From Salinivirgaceae bacterium (lineage in GTDB: Bacteria; Bacteroidota; Bacteroidia; Bacteroidales; SZUA-534), in contig JAGCNL010000028.1 of NCBI GenBank assembly GCA_017645945.1, positions 123,788-187,787 on the forward strand: a stretch of 64,000 nt of DNA, in the 5' to 3' direction. Shown in pieces: positions 20,062 through 28,286 of this stretch (its first letter is position 1; each line of letters begins with the position of its first letter). Position numbers and translations under genes: made by a program. The notes below the pieces were generated by a model. The model saw only the letters and a program-made list of their open reading frames with translations. It was not told where the DNA came from and did not search any database.

Positions 20062-20087
20062 AATCGGCTCTGCCGATTTTCTTTTTA
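20062..20087 (+). terminator. Terminator of the RelB/PIN operon
   Basis: The 7-bp stem AATCGGC/GCCGATT has loop TCT and is followed by TTCTTTTT. Confidence 0.75.
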
Positions 20088-20159
20088 CTTTTACGAAACC
20101 AAAAAATTATATGAGAACTGAATAGAAAAGAGATAACTACATAATTATTTGAGCGTTAC

Positions 20160-20293
20160 GCTTTATTCCCGAGAAATAAATTCTGGTAAAATTTGGTAAC
20201 AGGAATAAGCAGCGAAATGTTCACGCCGTTGGCGTGAATTGTTTTGTGCTTGTTTGTTACATGGGTTTACCAGAGCCTTTTTCTCGAATAAGC
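20160..20293 (+). ncRNA. Structured leader A: long imperfect hairpin before HTH gene A
   Basis: Five stacked stems pair across the region: 20160-20176 with 20280-20293 (CGAGAAA/TTTCTCG and TTTATT/AATAA, with bulges); TCTGGTAAA 20182-20190 with TTTACCAGA 20266-20274 (9 bp perfect); GTAACA 20196-20201 with TGTTAC 20255-20260; AATAAGCA 20204-20211 with TGCTTGTT 20247-20254 (one G-U); and the apical hairpin TTCACGCC-GTT-GGCGTGAA 20220-20238. After 11 nt comes a tail with TTCACG and six T that run straight into the HTH start codon at 20317. The architecture is the same as that of 60695-60822. A cis-regulatory RNA or a separate small RNA is inferred. Confidence 0.65.
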
Positions 20294-20316
20294 CAACAAA
20301 ATAATTCACGTTTTTT

Positions 20317-20586
20317 ATGGATAAAGTCCACTTTGGCAACGAGATACGACGGGTTATGGAACTTCGCGGCACAAGCGCCACCGAGATAGCAAAGGCGCTT
20401 AACCTACACGTTCACTCTGTCTATGATATGCTCAAACGTGAAAATATTGATGTTTACCGGCTTATGGATCTTTCGGAGCTGCTCAACTATGATTTTCTGC
20501 AAGCGGCGCGGTTCTCGCCCACTTCAACACCTGACTGGTGTGAAATCAATTTTGATGATGATAAAATTGTGATTGTGAGGAAATAA
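20317..20586 (+). CDS. Small XRE-like HTH protein A
   Basis: 89 aa. The first 65 residues form a compact helical domain (EIRRVMELRGTSATEIAKALNLHVHSVYDMLKRENIDVYRLMDLSELLNYDFL) with the spacing of a lambda-repressor-type HTH, followed by a short beta tail. It is homologous to the proteins at 43485 and 60857. The shared pattern is ...LxxxGxxxxxxAxxLxxxxxxVYxxxxxxxIDxxxLxxxSxxLxxDF. The ATG directly follows a run of six T with no Shine-Dalgarno. A DNA-binding role is inferred, possibly on the TTCACG motifs of its own leader. Confidence 0.75.
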   Translation: MDKVHFGNEIRRVMELRGTSATEIAKALNLHVHSVYDMLKRENIDVYRLMDLSELLNYDFLQAARFSPTSTPDWCEINFDDDKIVIVRK

Positions 20587-20698
20587 TATGTGAGAAATTT
20601 CCTCACGTGATTGCGATACTATCTCATAATCTAAATAAACTGATTTCCAAGGTAAGCGTAAAAATTGAACACGTTTAATATTTTAAAATTTGTTGATT

Positions 20699-22105
20699 AT
20701 GAAAAAGTTATTATTAGCTGCAATTGCAGTTTTGACATTGTTTGCAGGTTGCAAAGAGGAGGAAGAAACCATCACACGAATTGAAGTTGCCGAAGGTGAA
20801 ACAATAAATATGCTTATTGGAGATAAGCAAAAATTGCACATAAAACATTACCCCGAGCATTTGTCAGCTCCAAAGATTAAAGAATGGAAATCATCGAATA
20901 ATAATATAGTAACTGTCTATTATGGAGAACTTGTGGCAAGATCAGAAGGTGAGGCTTTGATTACTGTATCCACAGAAGACAATATTAGTGCAACTTGCCG
21001 AGTTATTGTTGCTGCAATCGAAATTACTGAAATAAAAATGGATAAGAGTGATTACGATGTCCATATAGGAGAAACGTTGCTACTTGCACCAGAAGTATTG
21101 CCTGATTCTGCAACCTACAAAAACGATTTAGTATATACATCTACAAACGAGGCAGTTGCTATAGTTGGTAAAAAAGGAGAGAACGGGAAGGTGTATGGTG
21201 AGGTAAAAGCAGTTAGTGTTGGTGAATGTCAAATAAAAATCGCTAGTGCAGATGGGAAAGTATCAATGACTTGCAATATTAAAGTATTACCTATTGAAGT
21301 CACAAAAATTAGTTTGAATAGGAGTGAATGGCCTATTGAGAAAGGCGATACATACCAATTTAGTTTTTGGATTGAACCCGAGAATGCTACCGATAAAACA
21401 ATAAAATGGGTTTCTTCAGATAACAGTGTGGTAACCATTGCTGAAGATGGAACATTCATAGGTGTTAATATTGGTGAATGTACGATAACCGCAGTTAGTT
21501 CGAAAGCGGAAATAAAAGCGGTATGTAAAGTAACGGTTAGTCCTGTATCAGTTAAAGGTATTTCTATTAGCCAAACCGAAGCAAAAGCATTGATTGGTAC
21601 TGAAATAACCCTTCAAGCTCATGTAACACCAGCTAATGCAGTTAACCAAAAGATTATATGGGCTTCATGGAATCCTAATGTGGCAACAGTTGACAGCAAT
21701 GGTGTTGTTAGTTGTTTGTCTAATGGTAATGCCATAATTACTGCAACCAGTGTGGAAGGCGGTTTTAGTAAAAGTTGTTCGATCACTGCTGGCGGAATAG
21801 ATTTTTTTATGTCTGCTAAACACGGAGTGATTGGCACTAGTTTTACTGTTGGAGGAAGTTTTGCTTCTATGAATTATGAAATAAACAACAGTAGTAATGT
21901 TGATGTAGTTGTTAAAAATGCCTATATCAATGGAACATGCGTACCGGTTATGAGTTCAATTGGTAGTGGACAGACATTGTCAAGTCAATTAAAAGGGAGC
22001 TTTTCAAGCGAAGGAGACCCCGTTGTGACTTGGGAAATTGAGTACAATGGCGTAGAATACATTATTAATTCAACGTACTCTCCATTATTGGGGTTGATTA
22101 AATAG
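20699..22105 (+). CDS. Lipoprotein with repeated bacterial Ig-like (Big2) domains
   Basis: The start is ATG 20699, giving KKLLLAAIAVLTLFAGC, a textbook lipoprotein signal with Cys at about residue 18. Four Big2-type repeats follow, each with the pattern I-T-x-I-x-(L/M)-x-(K/R)-x-x-x-x-x-G-(E/D)-T-x-x-(L/F) ... KxxxWxSSxxxVATV ... GxCxITAxS. They cover most of the protein, with a unique beta-rich C-terminus. Such proteins are cell-surface adhesin or scaffold parts. The gene is more AT-rich than the flanking housekeeping genes, which suggests acquisition. Confidence 0.85.
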   Translation: MKKLLLAAIAVLTLFAGCKEEEETITRIEVAEGETINMLIGDKQKLHIKHYPEHLSAPKIKEWKSSNNNIVTVYYGELVARSEGEALITVSTEDNISATCRVIVAAIEITEIKMDKSDYDVHIGETLLLAPEVLPDSATYKNDLVYTSTNEAVAIVGKKGENGKVYGEVKAVSVGECQIKIASADGKVSMTCNIKVLPIEVTKISLNRSEWPIEKGDTYQFSFWIEPENATDKTIKWVSSDNSVVTIAEDGTFIGVNIGECTITAVSSKAEIKAVCKVTVSPVSVKGISISQTEAKALIGTEITLQAHVTPANAVNQKIIWASWNPNVATVDSNGVVSCLSNGNAIITATSVEGGFSKSCSITAGGIDFFMSAKHGVIGTSFTVGGSFASMNYEINNSSNVDVVVKNAYINGTCVPVMSSIGSGQTLSSQLKGSFSSEGDPVVTWEIEYNGVEYIINSTYSPLLGLIK

Positions 22106-22151
22106 ATAGGAGCTGACTTTGAGAAAAATCATAAACTCTTTCATTTGAAAC

Positions 22152-22184
22152 AAAAAACGGCAGCCAAAAGGTTGCCGTTTTTTG
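22152..22184 (+). terminator. Terminator after the Big2 lipoprotein gene
   Basis: AAAAACGGCA pairs with TGCCGTTTTT around a 10-nt loop, ending in a T run. The A run on the 5' side would let it work in both directions. Confidence 0.75.
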
Positions 22185-22316
22185 TTTCAGCCTGATTGTG
22201 AAGGAGAAAAGATTGCCGAAATAATGCTTTTGAAATCTGCATTTGAGCTCGGGAATATTTTTTGTGCAGATATTCCGAAAAATTGTATATTGCTCTGTTT
22301 TTAAAAAATTACAATT

Positions 22317-22589
22317 ATGGCAAGTATTAGAGATTTAAAAAGCGACGTACAGTATTTAGTTTCAGAAATAGTTTCTGATTGCAGCAATGTCATGGTTCTT
22401 CATCCTGATAAGAAGAACGACGTGTTGGGTCTGATTGAAAAGGCTCTCGACATTCTTGATTCGAGCCTTAACAAAATCAACGACGGAAAAGGCAAGAACA
22501 AAGCATATTTTAATGGTATCAAAAACGATGCGATTAACGCTGCCGACGCCATATACAACCAGTTGCGCGATATTGTCGGCGTAAAATAA
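22317..22589 (+). CDS. Small helical protein, unknown function
   Basis: 90 aa, predicted almost wholly alpha-helical (DLKSDVQYLVSEIVSDCSNVMVLHPDKKNDVLGLIEKALDIL ...), no signal peptide, mildly acidic. It lies 13 bp before the purine nucleoside phosphorylase gene in the same direction, so co-transcription is likely. An inverted repeat (GGAATAT/ATATTCC, 22252-22276) lies in its upstream region. I do not recognise the family. Confidence 0.75.
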   Translation: MASIRDLKSDVQYLVSEIVSDCSNVMVLHPDKKNDVLGLIEKALDILDSSLNKINDGKGKNKAYFNGIKNDAINAADAIYNQLRDIVGVK

Positions 22590-22602
22590 ACTTCGTTGAA
22601 CG

Positions 22603-23418
22603 ATGATTGAAGATTTCAAAAAAACAGCCGAATTCGTCTTGCAGGGGCTAAACTACAAGCCACAGGTTGGAATTGTGCTTGGCAGTGGTCTGGGCGGTTT
22701 AGGCGACAAAATAAAAGTCGATAAATCAATCGCTTACAAAGACATTCCTGGCTTCCCGATTTCGACAGTCGACGGGCACAAAGGCCAGCTTTTGCTTGGC
22801 ACGCTCGGCAACAAGAAAGTGGTGGCAATGCAGGGCCGGTTCCATTACTACGAGAACTACGAGATGAACCAGCTCACATTCCCCATCCGAGTGATGAAAT
22901 TCTTGGGCATCGAGATTCTGATTGTGTCGAACGCTTCGGGCGGCATCAATCCGGCATTCAAGGTTGGCGACATTATGGTCATCCGCGACCACATCAACAA
23001 CTTCCCCGAGAATCCGTTGCGTGGCTACAACTACCATGAGCTTGGTCCGCGTTTCCCCGATATGAGCAAGACCTACGATGGCGAACTTATATCGCGTGCG
23101 CATAAAATAGCTAACAGTCACGGAATTACGTTGCAGGAAGGCGTGTATATCGGCAGTCCTGGCCCGACGCTTGAGACTCCGGCCGAGTACAAGATGTTCC
23201 GCATCTGGGGCGCTGACGCCACTGGAATGTCGACTGTGCCTGAGGTGATTGTGGCCCATCATATGGGAATCCGCGTTCTTGGCCTGTCGATAATCACCAA
23301 CACCGACAAGCCCGCAACACCCGACGGTGAGACCACGCACGACGAAGTGCAGGATGTGGCAGGCCGCGTTGAACCGCAAATGACAACAATAATCACAGAA
23401 CTTATAAACGAGTTGTAA
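22603..23418 (+). CDS. punA: Purine nucleoside phosphorylase (inosine/guanosine type)
   Basis: It cleaves purine (deoxy)ribonucleosides with phosphate to base plus (deoxy)ribose-1-phosphate. The 271-aa protein is the trimeric type. Landmarks are GIVLGSGLGGLGD near the N-terminus (phosphate loop), QGRFHYYENY, the SNASGGINP motif, and GPTLETPAEYKMFRIWGADATGMSTVPEVIVA (phosphate and purine site). It is intact and follows the small helical gene. Confidence 0.95.
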   Translation: MIEDFKKTAEFVLQGLNYKPQVGIVLGSGLGGLGDKIKVDKSIAYKDIPGFPISTVDGHKGQLLLGTLGNKKVVAMQGRFHYYENYEMNQLTFPIRVMKFLGIEILIVSNASGGINPAFKVGDIMVIRDHINNFPENPLRGYNYHELGPRFPDMSKTYDGELISRAHKIANSHGITLQEGVYIGSPGPTLETPAEYKMFRIWGADATGMSTVPEVIVAHHMGIRVLGLSIITNTDKPATPDGETTHDEVQDVAGRVEPQMTTIITELINEL

Positions 23419-23460
23419 CCTTACACAAGGTTGATAATCTGTGATTTAAGTCGAAATAAA

Positions 23461-26280
23461 ATGAGAACAGCAATGAGCCATCTAATAATCAGGCGGTTGC
23501 TGTTCTTGTTTTTTGCGCTTGCCGCGATGTCGGTACAAGGCCAATTCTACGACAGCGGTCAAGACAGTTTCCGTCGGCTATCTCTCATAAAAACAGAACA
23601 TTTCGATGTGATTTTCCCGACGAGCGAAATGGCTTTGGGGCAAATCTACGCCAACAATCTTGAACGGATTTACCAAAGCGGAGGCAAAACGCTCGGTTGG
23701 CAGCCGCGGCGCGTTCCTGCGGTGCTGTTCACATCGGTGGCGTATGCCAATGGCGAGGTGGCTTGGGCGCCACGACGAATGAATCTGCTCACAACAGCTT
23801 CGCCTGATAATTACCAACACGTTTGGAATCAGCAACTTGCGCTGCACGAATTTCGCCATGTGGTGCAGACTGATATGCTGAACCAAGGCGCATCGCGTTT
23901 TTTCAGCGTCTTGCTTGGGGAGCAATATACAGGGCTGCTGCTAGGTCTGCACGTGCCGTACTGGTTTTTGGAGGGCGATGCGGTGGCGTACGAGACTGGC
24001 GCATCCTCTTCGGGACGCGGACGCACAGGAGATTTCACCAACCAATTGGCCGCACAAGTGGCGCAGAAAGGCGTTTTCAGCTATTCTAAAGCTATGTTCG
24101 GCTCGTATGCCGATAATGTGCCATCGCGCTATCATCTTGGTTATCAGCTGATAAGTTATGGACGCCAGCATTACGGCCCGCAGATTTGGCAGAATAGCAT
24201 GGAGCGAGTTGCGCGGCACCCTATTACGCTGCGACCATTTGGCCGCGGAATACGGGAAACAACCAGTTTAAAAGAAGTTGAGTTCTATCGTGCTGCACTC
24301 GAGCCGCTCACAGCAGGGCAGAAAAACGCCGCACCCGATAATGCCAGGCTGCTTACAAAGCCAACTCCACGTGACTACACAAGTTATTATGTGCCGCAGA
24401 AAAACGCACAGGGCAAAGTCGTGGCATTGCGTGAGCAACTTTCTGACATTCTGTCGTTTGTGGTGATTGATACTGCCAAATGCCGCGTCAGAAAAATCAC
24501 CCGACCAGGACCGATGAATATCAAGCATTTTTCAACGTCAGGCAACTTGTTGGTTTGGAACCAGTTGCGCTACACACGCTGGGAAAATGCAAACCACAGC
24601 CAGATTGTTACTTATGACCTTGAAAGCCACCGCAAACACACTCTGATTCGTCGCGGGCGCTACTATTGTTCGACTCTTTCGCATTCGGCAACTCAAATAG
24701 CATCAATTAGTTACACCGATTCAGCTCGGTGGGCAGTCGAAATTCACAATCTTGATGGCACTCGGGCGGCATGGTTCCAAACTGGCAATTCCGTACCAGT
24801 GAGCGTTGCTTGGTCCGACGATGATAAGCTGCTGGCATACATCGCGATAGAACACGAATGTAAGTCGGTTTCGGTGATTGATTTGGAGCGCCAGACCATT
24901 GACACTGTGCTGCCGTGCATCAACGATGATATTTCAAACCTACTTTTCAGCGGTCAGCGGCTCTACTTCACGGCAAACCACAACGACAACACTGCGTGGT
25001 ACGCTTACAACTTGTCCGACAGCACTTTTGGCGTGGTAGCCGAAAGTCCGTTCGGAGTGGGTACGGGCAGCGTGAATGGTGATAGTCTATTATTCACATA
25101 CTATACCGCTGACGGCTTCCAGATTGCTGAAAAACAGATTGATAACCTCGCTCAAGCTGGAATGCCAACGTTAATCACAAACGGCCAGACACAGGCGCTT
25201 GCCGAGCAAGAACAAAAAGTTGTTTTTGGCAGCGACAGCGTGTATAAAGTGCAGCGTTACAGCCGTTTGGCACATCTTCTCAACATTCACAGCTGGGGAC
25301 CGCTCTCGGTGCGTATTGATGATTCAGAAATCGGTCCAGGACTGACTTTTATGTCGCAGGATGCACTCTCGACATCATTCTTAACAACTGGTTATCAATG
25401 GCTTGATGCAGAAAGCAAAGACGATTATTTCATTGAGTATCGCTATAAAGGATTTTTCCCGATAATTGGTGTGCGTGGCGACATCTATAAGTTTAAAACA
25501 CAGCAAGAAACGAATAGAGGCAACATTACCGTTGATGTTCTGCGGAAGCGGGGAGTGGCATTTGTGCAGTTACCTATGATGTTGAAAACTAGCGTTTTCA
25601 CCACATCGTTGACAGCGCAGGCGTCATACCAATATCTGAACACGGAGATGACTTATGGCCGAGCCTCAGGCGACACTACCGACCACACTCTGGGCTATTG
25701 CCTTTATTTTCAGTCGTTAAGGCGGCTTGCACACCGCGATTTGCAGTCGCGCTGGGGCATTGTTCTTCGCGGTGATTACCACCACTATATTGATAAGCCC
25801 GAAAACCACCGTACGGCGGCGCAAGCGTGGATCTATCTGCCCGGATTGTTTGCCAACCACGGCATCACGCTCTACGGAGGCTTACAGGAAAGCAGTCGTA
25901 ACAATCTTGTATTCAATTCGTTGGTGCAGTATCCGCGCGGCTTTAAGTCAGTGGTGAACACGCGGCTCACAAGTTTCATGGCATCGTACTCTATGCCGCT
26001 ACTTTATCCTGACTTGAGCATTGGCAGTGCGTTGTATATCAAACGTATACGTGCGAAACTGTTTTATGACTACGCTGAGGCCGTCAACGCAGGAAAAACT
26101 AAAACAATGCGCTCATCGGGTTGCGACCTGATGGCAGATTTCCACATCTATCGTTTTTCGGTGCCAATCGCGGCCGGTGTGCGCTATGCCCGCCGTTTGT
26201 CGCTGAACGATAATTACTTCGGATTCCTTCTTTCGATGAATTTTAATTCGATGATGGGGCGGTCGTCACGAGAAAAGTAA
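23461..26280 (+). CDS. Outer-membrane metallopeptidase-like protein with beta-propeller
   Basis: 939 aa from ATG 23461, giving a signal peptide (RRLLFLFFALAAMSVQGQ). Residues about 30-300 contain LALHEFRHVVQ, an HExxH zinc site, and about 40 residues later WFLEGDAVAYE, which supplies a third Glu ligand; this is the gluzincin (MA clan) arrangement. A WD40/TolB-like propeller with DxAxW-type repeats follows (about 320-620), and the C-terminal 300 residues look like outer-membrane barrel strands. A surface or periplasm-facing protease is inferred; the substrate is unknown. The gene follows the phosphorylase by 42 bp but is probably unrelated in function. Confidence 0.75.
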   Translation: MRTAMSHLIIRRLLFLFFALAAMSVQGQFYDSGQDSFRRLSLIKTEHFDVIFPTSEMALGQIYANNLERIYQSGGKTLGWQPRRVPAVLFTSVAYANGEVAWAPRRMNLLTTASPDNYQHVWNQQLALHEFRHVVQTDMLNQGASRFFSVLLGEQYTGLLLGLHVPYWFLEGDAVAYETGASSSGRGRTGDFTNQLAAQVAQKGVFSYSKAMFGSYADNVPSRYHLGYQLISYGRQHYGPQIWQNSMERVARHPITLRPFGRGIRETTSLKEVEFYRAALEPLTAGQKNAAPDNARLLTKPTPRDYTSYYVPQKNAQGKVVALREQLSDILSFVVIDTAKCRVRKITRPGPMNIKHFSTSGNLLVWNQLRYTRWENANHSQIVTYDLESHRKHTLIRRGRYYCSTLSHSATQIASISYTDSARWAVEIHNLDGTRAAWFQTGNSVPVSVAWSDDDKLLAYIAIEHECKSVSVIDLERQTIDTVLPCINDDISNLLFSGQRLYFTANHNDNTAWYAYNLSDSTFGVVAESPFGVGTGSVNGDSLLFTYYTADGFQIAEKQIDNLAQAGMPTLITNGQTQALAEQEQKVVFGSDSVYKVQRYSRLAHLLNIHSWGPLSVRIDDSEIGPGLTFMSQDALSTSFLTTGYQWLDAESKDDYFIEYRYKGFFPIIGVRGDIYKFKTQQETNRGNITVDVLRKRGVAFVQLPMMLKTSVFTTSLTAQASYQYLNTEMTYGRASGDTTDHTLGYCLYFQSLRRLAHRDLQSRWGIVLRGDYHHYIDKPENHRTAAQAWIYLPGLFANHGITLYGGLQESSRNNLVFNSLVQYPRGFKSVVNTRLTSFMASYSMPLLYPDLSIGSALYIKRIRAKLFYDYAEAVNAGKTKTMRSSGCDLMADFHIYRFSVPIAAGVRYARRLSLNDNYFGFLLSMNFNSMMGRSSREK

Positions 26281-26375
26281 GTGAAAAACGTACAATCTGG
26301 CGGCTTTTCTTGCCCAAATGATACAATTGCCTACTTTTATGCACTTTTTTAAACATCAATTAAACGCTATTAAAA

Positions 26376-26498
26376 ATGTTCGGAATTTCTGACCCCGGTA
26401 TTTGGATTGTCTATCTGCTTTCGATTTTATGCGTGATTGGCTCAATCATTTTCGGCATAAAATATTGGAACAAAGAAGACGAAGCGGATAACGCATAA
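26376..26498 (+). CDS. Symporter small accessory protein (40 aa)
   Basis: The sequence MFGISDPGIWIVYLLSILCV begins a single transmembrane helix that ends in the charged tail KYWNKEDEADNA. A one-helix peptide of about 40 residues directly upstream of a sodium:solute symporter gene, starting with the DPxxWxxY pattern, is a known but often unannotated partner of such transporters. The stop lies 23 bp before the symporter ATG. It is inferred to be a membrane subunit or assembly factor of that transporter. Confidence 0.8.
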   Translation: MFGISDPGIWIVYLLSILCVIGSIIFGIKYWNKEDEADNA

Positions 26499-26521
26499 TT
26501 TTAATTATCAATTCATTAGAG

Positions 26522-28120
26522 ATGGAAAATTTTTCAATGTACTTGATTGTGATGGTTTATTTCCTGGCCATCGCATTCCTGGGATTTTTGGGCTACAAAA
26601 AGACTAAAAACTCAAAAGACTTTTTGATTGGCGGCGGCGAGATGAACCCGATTGTGATGTCGCTCTCGTACGGCGCAACGTTCATATCCGCTTCAGCCAT
26701 AGTTGGTTTCGGCGGTGTGGCAGCCACATTCGGTATGGGTATTCAGTGGCTGATGTTCCTGAATATGTTTGTGGGCGTGGTCATCGCGTTCATCATCTTC
26801 GGACGGCCGACACGGCGCATTGGTGCCAAATTGCACGCCACATCTTTCGCTCACTTCCTTGGCGCTTACTACAACTCAAAGAGAATCAGAGTGTTTGCCG
26901 CAACAGTCATCTTCCTTTGTATGCCGCTCTACGCCGCAGCCGTTCTTCGTGGCGGTGTGTTCTGTATGCAGGAAGTTTTCGGCATCAGTTTCGACCTTTC
27001 TCTGCTGATTTTCACCGTGATAGTTGCATCGTATGTGATGGCAGGCGGTATGAAGGGCGTTATGTACACCGATGCCCTGCAGGCTGTGATAATGTTCCTA
27101 TGTATGGGCGTTCTGGTCTTCGGCGTTTACAAGGCTCTGGGTATGGGCTTCGGCGAAGCCAACCGCGCTCTTGAAGGAATCGCCGACCAAGTTCCCGACA
27201 AACTGGCCGCAGTGGGACACCAAGGCTGGACGGCAATGCCGCGCTTCGGGTCGCAACAGTGGTTCACACTCGTCACATCGATGATTATGGGTGTGGGAAT
27301 CGGCTGTCTGGCTCAACCGCAGCTGGTTGTCCGCTTTATGACCGTGAACAGCACCAAGAAACTGAATCAGGGCGTGGCCATCGGCTGTGTGTTCCTGATT
27401 ATCACCGTGGGTGTTATCTATCACGTTGGCGCACTCTCGAACCTTTATTTCTTCCAAAACGATGGCAAGATTGCCGCCGCAATGGTTGACGCATCAGACA
27501 AAATCATTCCTTATTTCATCGGCCGTGTGATGCCGACCTGGTTTGTGACAATCTTTATGCTCTGCATTCTGTCGGCAAGTATGTCGACATTGAGCGCGCA
27601 GTTCCACACAATGGGCGCTGCTGCTGGCGGCGACATCTACGGCACCTACATCAACTCGGGCCGCCGTCTGAACCGCGAGCACAAAGACCGTATGACCATT
27701 ATGGTTCGTCTGGCTGTATTGGTTTCGATATTAATCAGTTACGTTATATGCTTTGTTCTTGGCGAGCACAGCGATTCGCCTGTCATCGCCATCAGCACAT
27801 CGCTCTTTATGGGCATCTGCGCTTCGGCGTTCCTGCCGTCGTATTTCTGCGCATTGTACTGGAAACGAGTTACAAAGCAAGGCGCTTTCGCGAGTATGAT
27901 TGTGGGCGTGGTGGTAACCATTCTGCTGCTGCTGTTCATTCACGCTAAAGAAGCCACAGCTCTCGGCGTCTGCAAGGCTCTGTTCGGCACCGATGTGCTC
28001 ATCACCGACGGTATGATGAAATTCATCGACCCGATTATGTTCGCATTCCCGCTTTCGTGCATCACAATCGTTGTTGTTAGTTTGCTGACAGGGAAGAAGA
28101 AAAAGAAGATTGCAGAATAA
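26522..28120 (+). CDS. Sodium:solute symporter (SSS family)
   Basis: 532 aa with about 13 transmembrane helices. SSS landmarks are GGGEMNPIVMSLSYGATFISASAIVGFGG near helix 1-2, YVMAGGMKGVMYTDALQAVIMF, and LSASMSTLSAQFHTMGAAAGGDIY, which carries the Na2-site Ser/Thr cluster. The solute cannot be told. It is paired with the 40-residue accessory peptide upstream and ends at a terminator. Confidence 0.93.
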   Translation: MENFSMYLIVMVYFLAIAFLGFLGYKKTKNSKDFLIGGGEMNPIVMSLSYGATFISASAIVGFGGVAATFGMGIQWLMFLNMFVGVVIAFIIFGRPTRRIGAKLHATSFAHFLGAYYNSKRIRVFAATVIFLCMPLYAAAVLRGGVFCMQEVFGISFDLSLLIFTVIVASYVMAGGMKGVMYTDALQAVIMFLCMGVLVFGVYKALGMGFGEANRALEGIADQVPDKLAAVGHQGWTAMPRFGSQQWFTLVTSMIMGVGIGCLAQPQLVVRFMTVNSTKKLNQGVAIGCVFLIITVGVIYHVGALSNLYFFQNDGKIAAAMVDASDKIIPYFIGRVMPTWFVTIFMLCILSASMSTLSAQFHTMGAAAGGDIYGTYINSGRRLNREHKDRMTIMVRLAVLVSILISYVICFVLGEHSDSPVIAISTSLFMGICASAFLPSYFCALYWKRVTKQGAFASMIVGVVVTILLLLFIHAKEATALGVCKALFGTDVLITDGMMKFIDPIMFAFPLSCITIVVVSLLTGKKKKKIAE

Positions 28121-28155
28121 TAAACTGGCAGTTAATCTGCGATTTACATAAGATT

Positions 28156-28192
28156 CCAGCATTTCCGAAATTCGGGATTGCTGGATTTTTTT
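28156..28192 (+). terminator. Terminator of the symporter operon
   Basis: Nested arms CCAGCA/TGCTGG and CCGAA/TTCGG form one hairpin, followed by ATTTTTTT. Confidence 0.75.
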
Positions 28193-28286
28193 ATGGAAAA
28201 AACCAAAATACAAGCCAATTGCAGAATTAATGCTATCTTGCTTTGCTGTGCGAATCGGATTTGATGCACGGCAAAACCGATTGTCA

